A model generated the notes under the pieces. It had not been told where the DNA came from. It searched no databases and saw only the letters and a list, made by a program, of their open reading frames with translations. The position numbers and the translations under genes were made by a program. Positions 34,524 to 43,838 of a stretch of 64,000 nucleotides of DNA are shown one piece after another; the stretch's first letter is position 1; every line of letters begins with the position of its first letter. The stretch is from Pseudoalteromonas umbrosa (lineage in GTDB: Bacteria > Pseudomonadota > Gammaproteobacteria > Enterobacterales > Alteromonadaceae): positions 115,538 to 179,537 of the forward strand of contig NZ_JASJUU010000002.1 in NCBI RefSeq assembly GCF_030125375.1, given 5' to 3'.

Positions 34524-36941
34524 CTAGCGAGACAGTGTTTTTAAAATATCGGCAAAAACACCCGCAGCGGTAACTTCTGCGCCTGCACCGTACCCTCTAA
34601 TCACAAAAGGCTTCGGCTGATAATACTGGCTTAAAATTGCCAATGCGTTCTCACCGTCACGAATATCATATAGCGCATGTTCTGAATCGACCGCTTCAAT
34701 GCCAACGCGACAAATACCCTCTTTTATACTACCAACATAACGTAACTTCTTACCCTCACTCGCCGCACTTTGCACGCGATCTGCAAAAGCTGCGTCCAGT
34801 TCAGGTAACTGCGACATAAAATCATCAACACAAGTACCAGCTGCAAATTGCTCAGGCACAACAGGCTCGACTTTAATATCACTTAGTTCAAGTTCCAAAC
34901 CTGATTCACGCGCAATAATTAATAGCTTTCTGGCCACATCGGTGCCAGATAAATCATCTCTTGGATCTGGCTCTGTAAAGCCATTTCGCTTCGCTTGTGC
35001 AGTTGCTTCAGATAAACTCAACCCATCTTCAATGGCACCAAACATATATGATAAAGAACCAGATAAGATCCCACTAAAGGACAGTAGCTCATCCCCTGCG
35101 CCAAATAAAAGCTGTAAATTATCGAGTACCGGTAAGCCCGCACCGACGTTTGTTTCATATAAAAACTTGCGTCCTGATGACTGGGCAGCTTGTTGCAATG
35201 CTCGATAATAGGCCATGTCACCTGTATTGGCTTTTTTGTTAGCAGCCACCACATGAAAGCCCGCTTTGAGAAAGTCTGTGTATTGATCAGCCAATTGTTC
35301 AGACGAGCTACAATCCACAATAACTGGGTTGATCAGATGATTGCGCTTTACAAATTGCTCAAGTTCATTCAGCTCAAAGCCGTCATTAGCCTGCTTTAAT
35401 TGGCTTTCCCATTGTTCAAAAGCTACGCCTTCATGACTCAGCAAGCATTGCCTTGAATTTGCCACGCCGTATAGGTTTAATTTGATATTGCGATTTGCAA
35501 GCCAAGCCTGTTGTTTTTCTAGCTGCTTAATTAACTCTTTGCCCACTAAGCCGCAACCAAGCAAAAAGACATCTATTGAAGGGACATGGGTGAAAAAGTT
35601 TTCATGGCACACCTTCATCGCATCTTTACATAAATCGCCCGACACAACCGCAGATATTGCACTTTCTGTAGAATCTTGCGCAATGGCCACGACATTAACT
35701 TGAGCTTGAGACAAAGAAGCAAAAAACTTAGCTGCTAAGCCTTTATGTGACTTCATGTTGTCACCAACAAGGGTCACAATTGCAAGATCTTTACGAACTT
35801 CAACAGGTTCAATTAAACCGGCTTGCGTTTCTAACTCAAATGCCGACTCTAAAGCGTTTAAAGCCAGAGATAAGTCATGTTCATAAACGCAAAAGCTAAT
35901 ACTAAATTCACACGAAGACTGTGTGATAAGGACAATTGAAACCTTGTCATTAGCTAGCGCACCAAATACCCTCGCAGCCATACCTACTTTGCCTTTCATG
36001 CCTGGCCCTGAAACTGTCAACATGGCCAGTTTATCCAAGCTTGATAAGGCCTTTACGGGTTCATCACCACCGCCTTGGGAAGAAATGAGCGAGCCCGGCA
36101 CATCTGGATCATGCGTATTTTTAATCTCACAAGGTACATTTGTTTTCGCACACGGTAAGATGGTTTTAGGATGCAACACTTTAGCGCCAAAATAGGCGAG
36201 CTCCATGGCTTCTTTATAAGATAAGCGTTCAACTTTTGTCGCTTTTTTTATGAGTCTTGGATCTGCACTATATACGCCGTCGACATCAGTCCATATCTGA
36301 CAAATATCTGCATTTAAACTCGCGGCCATAACTGCTGCCGAGTAATCAGAACCATTTCGGCCTAGGGTTGTTAACTCGCCTTCGGCATTGCTGCCAGTAA
36401 AGCCTGTCATAACGAAGATGCCATCATCTTTTTCATTAATGTGTTGGCGAACTTCAGCCTTTGTTCTATCTAAATCAACTTCTGAGTCAAGATGCTCTAG
36501 GTTTGTTTTTATACATGCCGCAGCGTCCAACGCTTTAGCATTATGTGTTTTTAACATAGAGACCATCAAGGCAACGCTAATTCGCTCACCAAAGCTAATT
36601 ACATATGCATTAACCGCCGCAGGGCACTGCTTAAGTAACTTAACACCCTCTAACTTTTCACGAAGCTGACCCAACTGAGGCCAATCTAATACTTCTCCAT
36701 ACTCAGATTCAACTTCCTGCCTCAGACCTTCACTGCGAGAGACAAAAGCATCCCATTGAGTGATATAGTCATCACCTTTTTCAGCAATTTGTACCAAAGA
36801 CACTAAACTGTCGGTCATGCCGCCAGGTGCTGATAAGACAACGACAGCCTTATCACCACCGTAATTTAGAATTAAAGATCTGACCCGCTTCAAACAAGCC
36901 ATATCGGCAAGTGATGAGCCTCCGAATTTTAAAACTCGCAT
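34524..36941 (-). CDS. thrA: Bifunctional aspartokinase I / homoserine dehydrogenase I
   Basis: The 805-residue fusion enzyme controls entry and branch steps of threonine synthesis. The aspartokinase domain begins MRVLKFGGSSLAD and includes FTGSNAEGELTTLGRNGSDYSA; two ACT repeats (about 315-450) carry feedback inhibition by threonine; the homoserine dehydrogenase begins near residue 460 (IDVFLLGCGLVGKEL) with YETNVGAGLPVLDNLQ and TEPDPRDDLSGTDVARK. The length is close to E. coli ThrA (820). The ATG at 36941 is preceded by GAGGAAA. An attenuator and leader peptide lie upstream. Confidence 0.97.
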   Translation of the reverse strand: MRVLKFGGSSLADMACLKRVRSLILNYGGDKAVVVLSAPGGMTDSLVSLVQIAEKGDDYITQWDAFVSRSEGLRQEVESEYGEVLDWPQLGQLREKLEGVKLLKQCPAAVNAYVISFGERISVALMVSMLKTHNAKALDAAACIKTNLEHLDSEVDLDRTKAEVRQHINEKDDGIFVMTGFTGSNAEGELTTLGRNGSDYSAAVMAASLNADICQIWTDVDGVYSADPRLIKKATKVERLSYKEAMELAYFGAKVLHPKTILPCAKTNVPCEIKNTHDPDVPGSLISSQGGGDEPVKALSSLDKLAMLTVSGPGMKGKVGMAARVFGALANDKVSIVLITQSSCEFSISFCVYEHDLSLALNALESAFELETQAGLIEPVEVRKDLAIVTLVGDNMKSHKGLAAKFFASLSQAQVNVVAIAQDSTESAISAVVSGDLCKDAMKVCHENFFTHVPSIDVFLLGCGLVGKELIKQLEKQQAWLANRNIKLNLYGVANSRQCLLSHEGVAFEQWESQLKQANDGFELNELEQFVKRNHLINPVIVDCSSSEQLADQYTDFLKAGFHVVAANKKANTGDMAYYRALQQAAQSSGRKFLYETNVGAGLPVLDNLQLLFGAGDELLSFSGILSGSLSYMFGAIEDGLSLSEATAQAKRNGFTEPDPRDDLSGTDVARKLLIIARESGLELELSDIKVEPVVPEQFAAGTCVDDFMSQLPELDAAFADRVQSAASEGKKLRYVGSIKEGICRVGIEAVDSEHALYDIRDGENALAILSQYYQPKPFVIRGYGAGAEVTAAGVFADILKTLSR

Positions 36942-36966
36942 AATCAATTTTCCTCATTCCAAAACC

Positions 36967-37004
36967 AAAAAAGGCCTGTGCTCTCAGTGAGCACAGGCCT
37001 TTTT
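36967..37004 (-). terminator. Threonine operon attenuator terminator
   Basis: A perfect 14-bp or longer stem (AAAGGCCTGTGCTC and its complement, arms 36970-36983 and 36989-37002) has a 5-base loop, and on the minus strand runs into TTTTTT. It lies 26 bp upstream of thrA and 24 bp after the leader-peptide stop, exactly where ribosome-mediated attenuation requires it. Confidence 0.93.
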
Positions 37005-37027
37005 CAAATATGCACGGACCTATGCCA

Positions 37028-37087
37028 CTATCCAGTGTGGATGGTGGTCGTAATAATAATTGTCTCGTTACATAAAATTGGGTTCAT
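37028..37087 (-). CDS. thrL: thr operon leader peptide
   Basis: This is a 19-codon leader reading MNPILCNETIIITTTIHTG. Five Thr and five Ile codons, most of them in the block TIIITTTIHT, are the end products whose shortage should stall the ribosome and prevent the downstream terminator from forming, as in E. coli thrL (rich in Thr and Ile). It lies between the thrA promoter region and the attenuator at 36967-37004. Its ribosome site is weak (AGGTTAAC is farther off). It is too short for normal gene finders. Confidence 0.88.
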   Translation of the reverse strand: MNPILCNETIIITTTIHTG

Positions 37088-37232
37088 GGTTTTTTGTTAA
37101 CCTAACTAAAGTTTGTCTAAAAAATATCTACGTCAATTAGATTGCCCGATTTACAGCCAACCTGTCAAGACGATAAAAGAAAATTAAATATGCAAAATGT
37201 TCAAGATACGTACAGAAAATTGAAAAGCTTAT

Positions 37233-37598
37233 CTAACGGATACCGAATTCGCTAAGTAAAGAAAGCAATTGCTCCGACTTTACTGGCTTTTCAAGAAATT
37301 TAAGTGCGCCTAATTGAGCAACTCTCACTTTCATCTGATCTTGAATATCAGCAGATATAACCACGACATAAGTTTCTATTTTATTCGCTTTAATCGCTTC
37401 GAGGACACCAATACCGTCAAGGATCGGCATAGTCAGATCTAAACACAGCAAATCTATTTGCGAATTTTGCAATATTTCAACAGCCTCTTGGCCGTTTTTT
37501 GCCTGGCTGATCTCAACATCAAGGTTGGAGCTCAAGCAACGCATAACTTGCTTACGTGCAACAGTAGAATCGTCACACACTAACACGGAGTAGCTCAT
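37233..37598 (-). CDS. Single-domain response regulator (CheY-like)
   Basis: The 121-residue product is a receiver domain with no output domain. The acidic pocket D9-D10 (VLVCDDS), phosphoacceptor D54 (LCLDLTMP), S82 and K104 (FLEKPVKSEQL) are all present, so it should be phosphorylated normally. It is divergent from the histidine kinase at 37808 with a 209-bp spacer, and the two probably form a signalling pair. The output, perhaps a protein partner or motility, is unknown. Confidence 0.92.
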   Translation of the reverse strand: MSYSVLVCDDSTVARKQVMRCLSSNLDVEISQAKNGQEAVEILQNSQIDLLCLDLTMPILDGIGVLEAIKANKIETYVVVISADIQDQMKVRVAQLGALKFLEKPVKSEQLLSLLSEFGIR

Positions 37599-37807
37599 AA
37601 GAAGGTAAATCTTTATTGTTCTAGTAACAAATAAACGTTATTGTTGTCCTAATCTTATAACACAATAATCAACATCCAGTAAGTTTTTTATATACACTAA
37701 TATGTTGTGAAGATAGCAAGATAAACATTTATTTTTAGCCATTTATTGGCTAACTTTAAGTTTAACACGTGTGCTATAACATGGTCGTCAGGAGCTAAGA
37801 ACTCTCC

Positions 37808-39568
37808 ATGCTACAGAAAAGTCTGTCCAAAAAACTACTAACAAACGTTCTGTCAGTTTACTTTCTACTAACGTTCGTCGTCACTTGTGGACAAGTGGTT
37901 GCAGAATATGTCAATACCAAAGACTACATTCGTAACGAACTGACTATGTTACAGAAAACGTTCAGTCGTAGCCTTACACGTGCTATTTGGGAATTAAACA
38001 CAAAGCAAACGGTCACCACAGCAGAAGGCCTGCTGGCGATACCCATGATTGAAGGTATTATCGTTCGCGATGACAGTGGTGAAATTATCTCGCAACTTGG
38101 CCGCTCTTTAAACATTCATGAGCTCTACAGCCAACAACTTGTGCAAGAAGAAGCCTTAATTGAAGATACCCCTTCAGGGCTGTTTGGCTACACCTTTCCA
38201 CTCATTTTCGAATTCTCTGGCCGTGCCACACAAGTCGGCGACGTCACGCTATTTTCAAGCCGGGAAGTGGTCTTTAGCCGGATCATGATCTCTATCTATT
38301 TTTTGATAGGGAACGCCATGGTCAAAACAACCTTCTTAATCATTCTATTTTTGTTGGCATTTAGAAAACTGCTCACCGAGCCGTTGACGGATTTGACTGA
38401 ACAAATTGAAGATTTTGAGGTAGATAATGTAGACGGCCACAAAATTGACATTGATACAACCGAGCGAAATGAGCTGAAAGTCATGGAAGAGGCATTCAAC
38501 AAGCTCATAGATAAAGTCGCTGAATATCGAAAGCAATTGGACCAAACCCAAAAAGAGCTCATCATTAGCAATGAAAAGTTAGATCAACATAATATTCAGC
38601 TTGAACAAGAAGTAGCAAGGAAAACCTCCAATCTCAGCCAAGCAATGATGGACCTACAACAACAAAAATATGAATTAGAAAAACAAAAACTGACATTAAC
38701 TGAGGAAATTGACCTCAGACGTCAAACAGAAGAAGAGTTACTGACTAAGCAAAATGAATTAGAGAAATATGTCGAAGAGCTCAATATGGCGCAAGAGCGC
38801 TTAGTTGGCTCTGAAAAAATGGCAGCATTGGGCGGCCTTGTTGCGGGTATAACACATGATATAAATACACCCGTCGGTATTGGCGTGACTGCAACTTCTT
38901 TTTTGCAAGAACGGTTAGACCAACTAGAAGCAGCTTACAAGGAAAAAACTCTATCTCCTAAAGCGTTAGAAGAATTTATGCATGAAGCGAAGCAAAGTGC
39001 GAGCCTACTCACCAACAACTTAGCACGCGCTTCTGAGCTGGTGGCCAGCTTCAAACAAATTGCAGTAGACCAAGCGAGTGAAGCCGTTCGAACCATTAAT
39101 TTTCAGCAATATTTAGAAGAGGTGCTGCGCTCATTGCACCCCAAACTGAAAAAAACAGCACACGAAGTTAACATAGACTGCCCTGCTGATCTCACCCTCA
39201 ACTTACCTGCAGGTGCTATCAGCCAAATATTTACCAACCTGATAATGAACTCTTTGATACATGGATTTGAAGGCGTCAATAAAGGCACCATAGATATTCA
39301 GATCACAGACGACAACGATGATGTGAAAATCGTTTATAAGGACAATGGTAAAGGCGTATCAGCTGCACAACTAGAAAAACTGTTTGACCCATTCTTCACC
39401 ACCAAACGTGATCAAGGCGGTAGCGGCTTGGGAACGCACATCACATTCAATCTTGTGAAGCAAACTCTCAATGGCGATATTGAAGTCAGTTCTGAAGAAG
39501 GTCAAGGGCTCACTTACCACATTCGTTTTCCAAAAGAAATGAAAGCACAACAGGCTATGTTCAGCTAG
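37808..39568 (+). CDS. Membrane sensor histidine kinase
   Basis: The 586-residue kinase has an N-terminal TM (about 10-33), a periplasmic sensor domain of about 130 residues, a second TM (about 166-186), a HAMP-like linker, a long coiled coil (about 235-335), a dimerisation H-box with His350 in THDINTPVG, and an HATPase domain (NLIMNSLIHGFEG, DNGKGVSAAQ, GGSGLGTHI). The H-box and THDINTPVGIGVTATSFL belong to the subclass often coupled to stand-alone receivers. The divergent CheY-like gene is the probable partner. The ligand is unknown. Confidence 0.93.
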   Translation: MLQKSLSKKLLTNVLSVYFLLTFVVTCGQVVAEYVNTKDYIRNELTMLQKTFSRSLTRAIWELNTKQTVTTAEGLLAIPMIEGIIVRDDSGEIISQLGRSLNIHELYSQQLVQEEALIEDTPSGLFGYTFPLIFEFSGRATQVGDVTLFSSREVVFSRIMISIYFLIGNAMVKTTFLIILFLLAFRKLLTEPLTDLTEQIEDFEVDNVDGHKIDIDTTERNELKVMEEAFNKLIDKVAEYRKQLDQTQKELIISNEKLDQHNIQLEQEVARKTSNLSQAMMDLQQQKYELEKQKLTLTEEIDLRRQTEEELLTKQNELEKYVEELNMAQERLVGSEKMAALGGLVAGITHDINTPVGIGVTATSFLQERLDQLEAAYKEKTLSPKALEEFMHEAKQSASLLTNNLARASELVASFKQIAVDQASEAVRTINFQQYLEEVLRSLHPKLKKTAHEVNIDCPADLTLNLPAGAISQIFTNLIMNSLIHGFEGVNKGTIDIQITDDNDDVKIVYKDNGKGVSAAQLEKLFDPFFTTKRDQGGSGLGTHITFNLVKQTLNGDIEVSSEEGQGLTYHIRFPKEMKAQQAMFS

Positions 39569-39717
39569 CCTCACTCTCTGGGATGTGAATAAACCACTTT
39601 TTTCACGCCCCAGAAACCCATCGCCTTTTAAAATAACAAGCTCGACAATTTTAGTTTTGCCCAGCCCACTAGGTTTGCTATGATGCAAGTCGATTTTTAA
39701 CTTGGATATTTGAATAT

Positions 39718-40626
39718 ATGTGGTTCAGCAACCTGATCTGTTACCGTTTTAAACAAGATGTTTCGTACACACAAGAAGACTTTGAAAAAGCACTAGAGCA
39801 AGACATATTTCGCGCTTGTGGTAGCCAAGATATGAGCACCTTTGGTTGGGTAAACGCATTAGGGAAACACGGTCAAACCCTGTCTCACTTTTCACAAAAT
39901 AGTATTCTTTTATGTGCTAAACGCGAAGAAAAAGTACTTCCGGCTGCCGTTATCAATGACATGGTTGCAGAAAAAGTAGAGCAAATTGAGCGTGAAGAAA
40001 ACCGCCCAGTTAAGAAAAAAGAAAAAGACGAACTCAAAGAAAATATCTTAGCAACACTACTCCCTCAAGCATTTAAAAAGTCGAGCTTACAATTTGCTTT
40101 TATCGATCAAGAAAGCGGTTGGGTGATTGTAAATAGCGCGAGCTTTAATAAGGCTGAAGAGATGATGGCCTTGTTGCGTAAATCTTTGGGTACCTTGCCT
40201 ATCGTGCCAGCATTTGCAAACTACGACCTAGATGTATTCTTGACAGACTGGTTGACAAAATTTGAGGCACCTGAAGGGTTTGCCATTGGCAATGACGCTG
40301 AATTGCAAGATGCTGCCGATGAAGGCGCACAGGTTAAACTAAAACAACATGACCTAGCTAGCGACGAAATTAAGCTTCACTTAGAAAATGGTAAGCGTGT
40401 CACAAAGCTTGCATTGGATTGGAAAGAACGCGTTCAATTCTTATTACAAAATGATGGCTCAATCAAACGAGTTAGCTACAACGATGCACTAAAAGAGCAA
40501 AACGCCGATATTCCAAAAGAAGATTTAGCAATCAAACTAGATGCTGACTTTATCCTCGTTTCTGAAGAGATCAAAGAGTTGCTCGAAGACCTAACCAAAG
40601 AACTTGGTGAAAAAGACGACCTATAA
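39718..40626 (+). CDS. rdgC: Recombination-associated protein RdgC
   Basis: The 302-residue protein forms a ring-shaped dimer that binds double-stranded DNA and limits RecA function. The N-terminal MWFSNLICYRFKQD, FGWVNALGKHG and the Lys/Glu-rich EEKVLPAAVINDMVAEKVEQIEREENRPVKKKEKDELKE are all characteristic of RdgC, and the length equals that of the E. coli protein. The ribosome site is weak. A bidirectional terminator follows before the convergent HDOD gene. Confidence 0.96.
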   Translation: MWFSNLICYRFKQDVSYTQEDFEKALEQDIFRACGSQDMSTFGWVNALGKHGQTLSHFSQNSILLCAKREEKVLPAAVINDMVAEKVEQIEREENRPVKKKEKDELKENILATLLPQAFKKSSLQFAFIDQESGWVIVNSASFNKAEEMMALLRKSLGTLPIVPAFANYDLDVFLTDWLTKFEAPEGFAIGNDAELQDAADEGAQVKLKQHDLASDEIKLHLENGKRVTKLALDWKERVQFLLQNDGSIKRVSYNDALKEQNADIPKEDLAIKLDADFILVSEEIKELLEDLTKELGEKDDL

Positions 40627-40630
40627 TATC

Positions 40631-40655
40631 AAAAAGGGCCAACTGGCCCTTTTCA
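40631..40655. terminator. Bidirectional intrinsic terminator between rdgC and the HDOD gene
   Basis: AAAAGGGCC (40632-40640) and GGCCCTTTT (40645-40653) pair around a 4-base loop, with A and T runs on both sides. It lies between convergent stops. Confidence 0.9.
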
Positions 40656-40671
40656 CTTTAATTAACCCATC

Positions 40672-41511
40672 TTAGGCAAACATCGACTTCACATCTGTTA
40701 GCAAGTCTAAATACGCATCGTCCGTAAACATATCAATAGATCGAAGCACACCTTTTTCTTCATAAACCCCAAGTGCAGCAGCTTTATCTGACACTTGTAA
40801 AATGCCCTCTACAATAGCCCCTGCACGAATAAAATCAACGTAACAAACGTGTTCTGGCTTATAATTCGGATTCGCCCAGCTCTCTGCCACTTCAACAAAA
40901 TCATCAGTAAAGCCCCACTCACGCATAATCGCTCCACCAATGCGCCCTGCTAACTTTTGGATTGCATGAGCTAAGAAGCTAGGGTTGGCGAACACTTCAG
41001 GGTGCTTTTCTGCCTCAGTTAAAATCGGCAAGACTCCAATGTTGAACACCAAAGATGCCAGCGTAATAGTATCTTTATTCAGTGAGGTATGCTTGTTTAA
41101 GCGTAGATAAAACTCCATGGTAGAAATAGCCTGACAAGCGACTTTTAGCGTTTTTTGCCATGCCTTGTCCATGTAGGTTTTGATCAACTTATTGTTGGAG
41201 ACAAACAACTGCTCCATCGCCATTGCCGTTGCGATGTTTTTAATTTGCCGCAAGCCAATTCGGGTCACTGCCTGGTTGAGCGTATTGACTTTAATAGAGC
41301 GCCCCATAAAGCCACTGTTTGCGACCTTAATCATACGTGCTGCCAATGCTGGATCATGAGAAATGACATCCGCCATTTGCAACAAGTTTACTTCAGGGTC
41401 GTCGGCAGCCTGACGGACTCGAACAGCAACTTCGGGGAGTGTAGGTAAGACAAGTGTGTCATTATTGATTTTATCGACAAGAATGGTAAGTAATGCGTTT
41501 TCTGTAGACAT
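40672..41511 (-). CDS. HDOD domain protein
   Basis: The 279-residue cytoplasmic protein is almost wholly an HDOD domain: LPTLPEVAVRVRQAADDPEVNLLQMADVISHDPALAARMIKVANSGFMG, then NTLNQAVTRIGLRQIKNIATAMAM. HDOD is related to HD hydrolases but usually lacks catalytic metal ligands; the domain occurs in signalling proteins linked to c-di-GMP and two-component systems. The output is unknown. It is on its own promoter and separated from the kinase/regulator pair only by rdgC. Confidence 0.9.
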   Translation of the reverse strand: MSTENALLTILVDKINNDTLVLPTLPEVAVRVRQAADDPEVNLLQMADVISHDPALAARMIKVANSGFMGRSIKVNTLNQAVTRIGLRQIKNIATAMAMEQLFVSNNKLIKTYMDKAWQKTLKVACQAISTMEFYLRLNKHTSLNKDTITLASLVFNIGVLPILTEAEKHPEVFANPSFLAHAIQKLAGRIGGAIMREWGFTDDFVEVAESWANPNYKPEHVCYVDFIRAGAIVEGILQVSDKAAALGVYEEKGVLRSIDMFTDDAYLDLLTDVKSMFA

Positions 41512-41675
41512 ATGGTCAAGTCCTTTAAATTCGCCACTTAACTATGGCCTTATAATTTTTACTGCTTTAAGTATTGTCTAACTTCTCGATAAAGTTAAGA
41601 AAAGTATAAAAATTATTCTTAGTATTTAAGCACGAATAAATACTTTGTTTGAACTGTTTGCTCAATTGCTATTTT

Positions 41676-41682
41676 TTACGCA
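41676..41682. promoter_or_regulatory. Isolated TTACGCA word upstream of the M49-like gene
   Basis: TTTTTTACGCA at 41672-41682 matches the extended word (TGCGTAA followed by an A/T run) of the cluster at 3402-3993. It lies 47 bp before the start codon of the lipoprotein gene. Alone, it could be chance. Confidence 0.25.
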
Positions 41683-41729
41683 TCATAGATGCCTCACAAT
41701 CATAATAACTAACACCTCAAGGGTAAATG

Positions 41730-43415
41730 ATGAAACTTTCTAAACTATCCAGTGCTATTTTGGTCGCATCAGGTTTGCTAGTAAGCGCATGCTCTCAACA
41801 ACCATCAGACAAAGTAGAAGCTAAGCAAACAGAAAAGCAATCATCTGCAACATATTCACTGATAAATATTGATCAGCAACGACTCAATATTTATACCGAG
41901 GTCACCTTAACAAGTGATTTGAGTCACCTTAATGACAACCAGAAAAAGATGATTTCACTGCTTATTGATGCATCAAAAATAATGGATGATTTATTTTGGA
42001 AACAAGCTTTCGGCCATAATAAAGCCGCATTCTTAGCAGGCATCAAGGATGACAAAGTACGCCAATTTGCCGACATAAATTATGGTCCTTGGGACCGTTT
42101 AGATGGTGACAAAGTATTTCTGAGCGGATTTGAAGAAAAAACACCCGGCGCACAGTTTTACCCAAGTGATATGACTAAAGCGGAGTTAAACCAAGCTGAA
42201 TTTAAAGACAAGCAAGGTCTTTACTCCATGGTAAAAAGAGATGAGCAAGGAAACCTATATTCCGTACCCTACGCCACTGAATATAGAGCTGAGCTAGAAC
42301 AAGCTGCAAACCTGCTCAGACAAGCAAGCTCATTGGCTGTAGATAAGCAGTTTTCTAACTACTTAAACCTTCGCGCAGATGCCTTATTAAATAACAGCTA
42401 TCAACCTTCTGATTTTGCATGGATGGAGATGAAAAATAATCCCATCGATGTCGTCATCGGCCCTATTGAAACATACGAGGACCAATTATTTGGCTATCGC
42501 AGTGCATTTGAGTCTTATGTATTAATTAAGGACTTAGCATGGAGTGAGCGCCTAGCTAAATTTGCAGCCTTTTTACCAGAACTTCAAACAGGTCTACCAG
42601 TTGCGCAAAAATACAAGCAAGAAGTACCGGGATCAGATGCAGATCTCAACGCCTATGATGTCGTGTACTATGCAGGTCACTCAAACGCAGGCAGTAAAAC
42701 AATTGCCATCAACCTCCCTAACGATGAGCGAGTACAATTAGAAAAGGGTACCCGTCGACTTCAGCTTAAAAATGCAATGCGTGCTAAATTTGATAAAATT
42801 TTAGTCCCTATCGCAGAAGAACTGATTGTGCCCGAACAGCGCAAGCACATTACCTTTAACGCATTTTTTGCCAACACCATGTTTCATGAGGTAGCCCATG
42901 GCCTAGGCATTAAAAATACCATCACAGGCAAGGGCACGGTTCGACAATCATTGCAAGAGCACGCCAGTGCAATCGAAGAAGGCAAAGCCGATATCCTAGG
43001 TCTATATATGGTTGAGCAGCTTTTGAAAAAAGGCGAAATTACTGAAGGTACATTGGAGGATTATTACGTCACTTTTATGGCCGGTATATTCCGCTCAGTG
43101 CGCTTTGGTGCATCCAGTGCACACGGCAAAGCCAATATGATCCGCTTTAATTTCTTTAAACAAGAGGGCGCGTTTTCTAAAAATGCACAAGGCCTTTATC
43201 AGGTAGATATGAATAAAATGGGCGCTGCCATGGAGAAATTATCAAACTTGATCCTCACATTACAAGGAGATGGTGATTACCATAAAGTCGACCAGCTCAT
43301 CGCAACCCACGGTGATATAAAAGCTGAGCTGCAAGCTGACTTAGATAAGCTAGCAAATGCGAATATCCCAGTAGATGTGACATTTAAACAAGGTAAAGCA
43401 GTATTGGGCCTTTAA
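41730..43415 (+). CDS. Peptidase M49 (dipeptidyl peptidase III)-like lipoprotein
   Basis: The 561-residue product has a lipoprotein signal (LVSAC lipobox near residue 21). The zinc site reads HEVAHGLG at about residue 386-393, then EEGKADILGLYM about 30 residues on. Classical DPP III has HELLGH with one extra residue and EECRAE; this subgroup has an ordinary HEXXH with EEGKAD. It probably cleaves peptides at the cell surface or in the periplasm, but the activity is inferred. The gene reads MMK at the start; I take the second ATG (41730), giving AGGG at a sensible distance. A terminator follows, embedded in the convergent HIT gene's end. Confidence 0.85.
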   Translation: MKLSKLSSAILVASGLLVSACSQQPSDKVEAKQTEKQSSATYSLINIDQQRLNIYTEVTLTSDLSHLNDNQKKMISLLIDASKIMDDLFWKQAFGHNKAAFLAGIKDDKVRQFADINYGPWDRLDGDKVFLSGFEEKTPGAQFYPSDMTKAELNQAEFKDKQGLYSMVKRDEQGNLYSVPYATEYRAELEQAANLLRQASSLAVDKQFSNYLNLRADALLNNSYQPSDFAWMEMKNNPIDVVIGPIETYEDQLFGYRSAFESYVLIKDLAWSERLAKFAAFLPELQTGLPVAQKYKQEVPGSDADLNAYDVVYYAGHSNAGSKTIAINLPNDERVQLEKGTRRLQLKNAMRAKFDKILVPIAEELIVPEQRKHITFNAFFANTMFHEVAHGLGIKNTITGKGTVRQSLQEHASAIEEGKADILGLYMVEQLLKKGEITEGTLEDYYVTFMAGIFRSVRFGASSAHGKANMIRFNFFKQEGAFSKNAQGLYQVDMNKMGAAMEKLSNLILTLQGDGDYHKVDQLIATHGDIKAELQADLDKLANANIPVDVTFKQGKAVLGL

Positions 43416-43420
43416 CCATT

Positions 43421-43448
43421 AAAGGCGCTACAGTGCGAGCGCCTTTTT
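43421..43448 (+). terminator. Intrinsic terminator overlapping the 3' end of the HIT gene
   Basis: AAAGGCGCT (43421-43429) and AGCGCCTTT (43438-43446) pair perfectly, followed by TTTTT from 43444. It ends the M49-like gene and includes the last codons of the convergent HIT gene. Confidence 0.82.
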
Positions 43449-43823
43449 CAATCCTATAAGCTGCTCATCCGTGTACGGTATTGCAGGATGCAGACCCCAT
43501 ACTGGTTTTGGCCATGCCACATCATGCGTAAAACGCGCGATATGATGTATATGTAATTGCGGCACCATATTACCAAGAGCGGCGACATTGAGCTTTTCAG
43601 GCGTAAAAACTGCCATTAACAATTCACTCAACTGCTTTGACTCCTGCCAAAACTGCTGTTGTTGCTGCTCATTTAAATCAATGATCTCACGCGCGCCATC
43701 AACTTTAGGGACCAGAATAAACCAAGGGTATTGGCTATCATTCATTAAAAGCACCGTACTCAAAGGCCACTGCGCTAATTCAATACAATCTCTTTGTAAT
43801 TCTGGGGCAAGTTCAAATGCCAT
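43428..43823 (-). CDS. HIT family protein
   Basis: The 131-residue histidine-triad protein has the core MNDSQYPWFILVPKVDGAREIIDL, then QLHIHHIARFTHDVAWPKPVWG at residues 90-111, with H91 and H93 in the triad position. The third His of the classical HxHxH is replaced by Ile, as in many proteobacterial HIT-like hydrolases, and H94 is extra. Members hydrolyse nucleotide-phosphate or phosphoramidate bonds; the substrate is unknown. It follows the M17 peptidase gene, but a terminator separates them. Confidence 0.9.
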   Translation of the reverse strand: MAFELAPELQRDCIELAQWPLSTVLLMNDSQYPWFILVPKVDGAREIIDLNEQQQQQFWQESKQLSELLMAVFTPEKLNVAALGNMVPQLHIHHIARFTHDVAWPKPVWGLHPAIPYTDEQLIGLKKALAL

Positions 43824-43838
43824 TTTGTCTACTCCGAT

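Noticed and set aside
34100..36669. Several open frames antisense to thrA and thrB
   Set aside because: They are frames on the opposite strand of well-conserved coding sequence without ribosome sites.
39371..39688. A leftward frame overlapping the end of the histidine kinase gene
   Set aside because: It is antisense to the conserved ATPase domain and has no signal or domain pattern.
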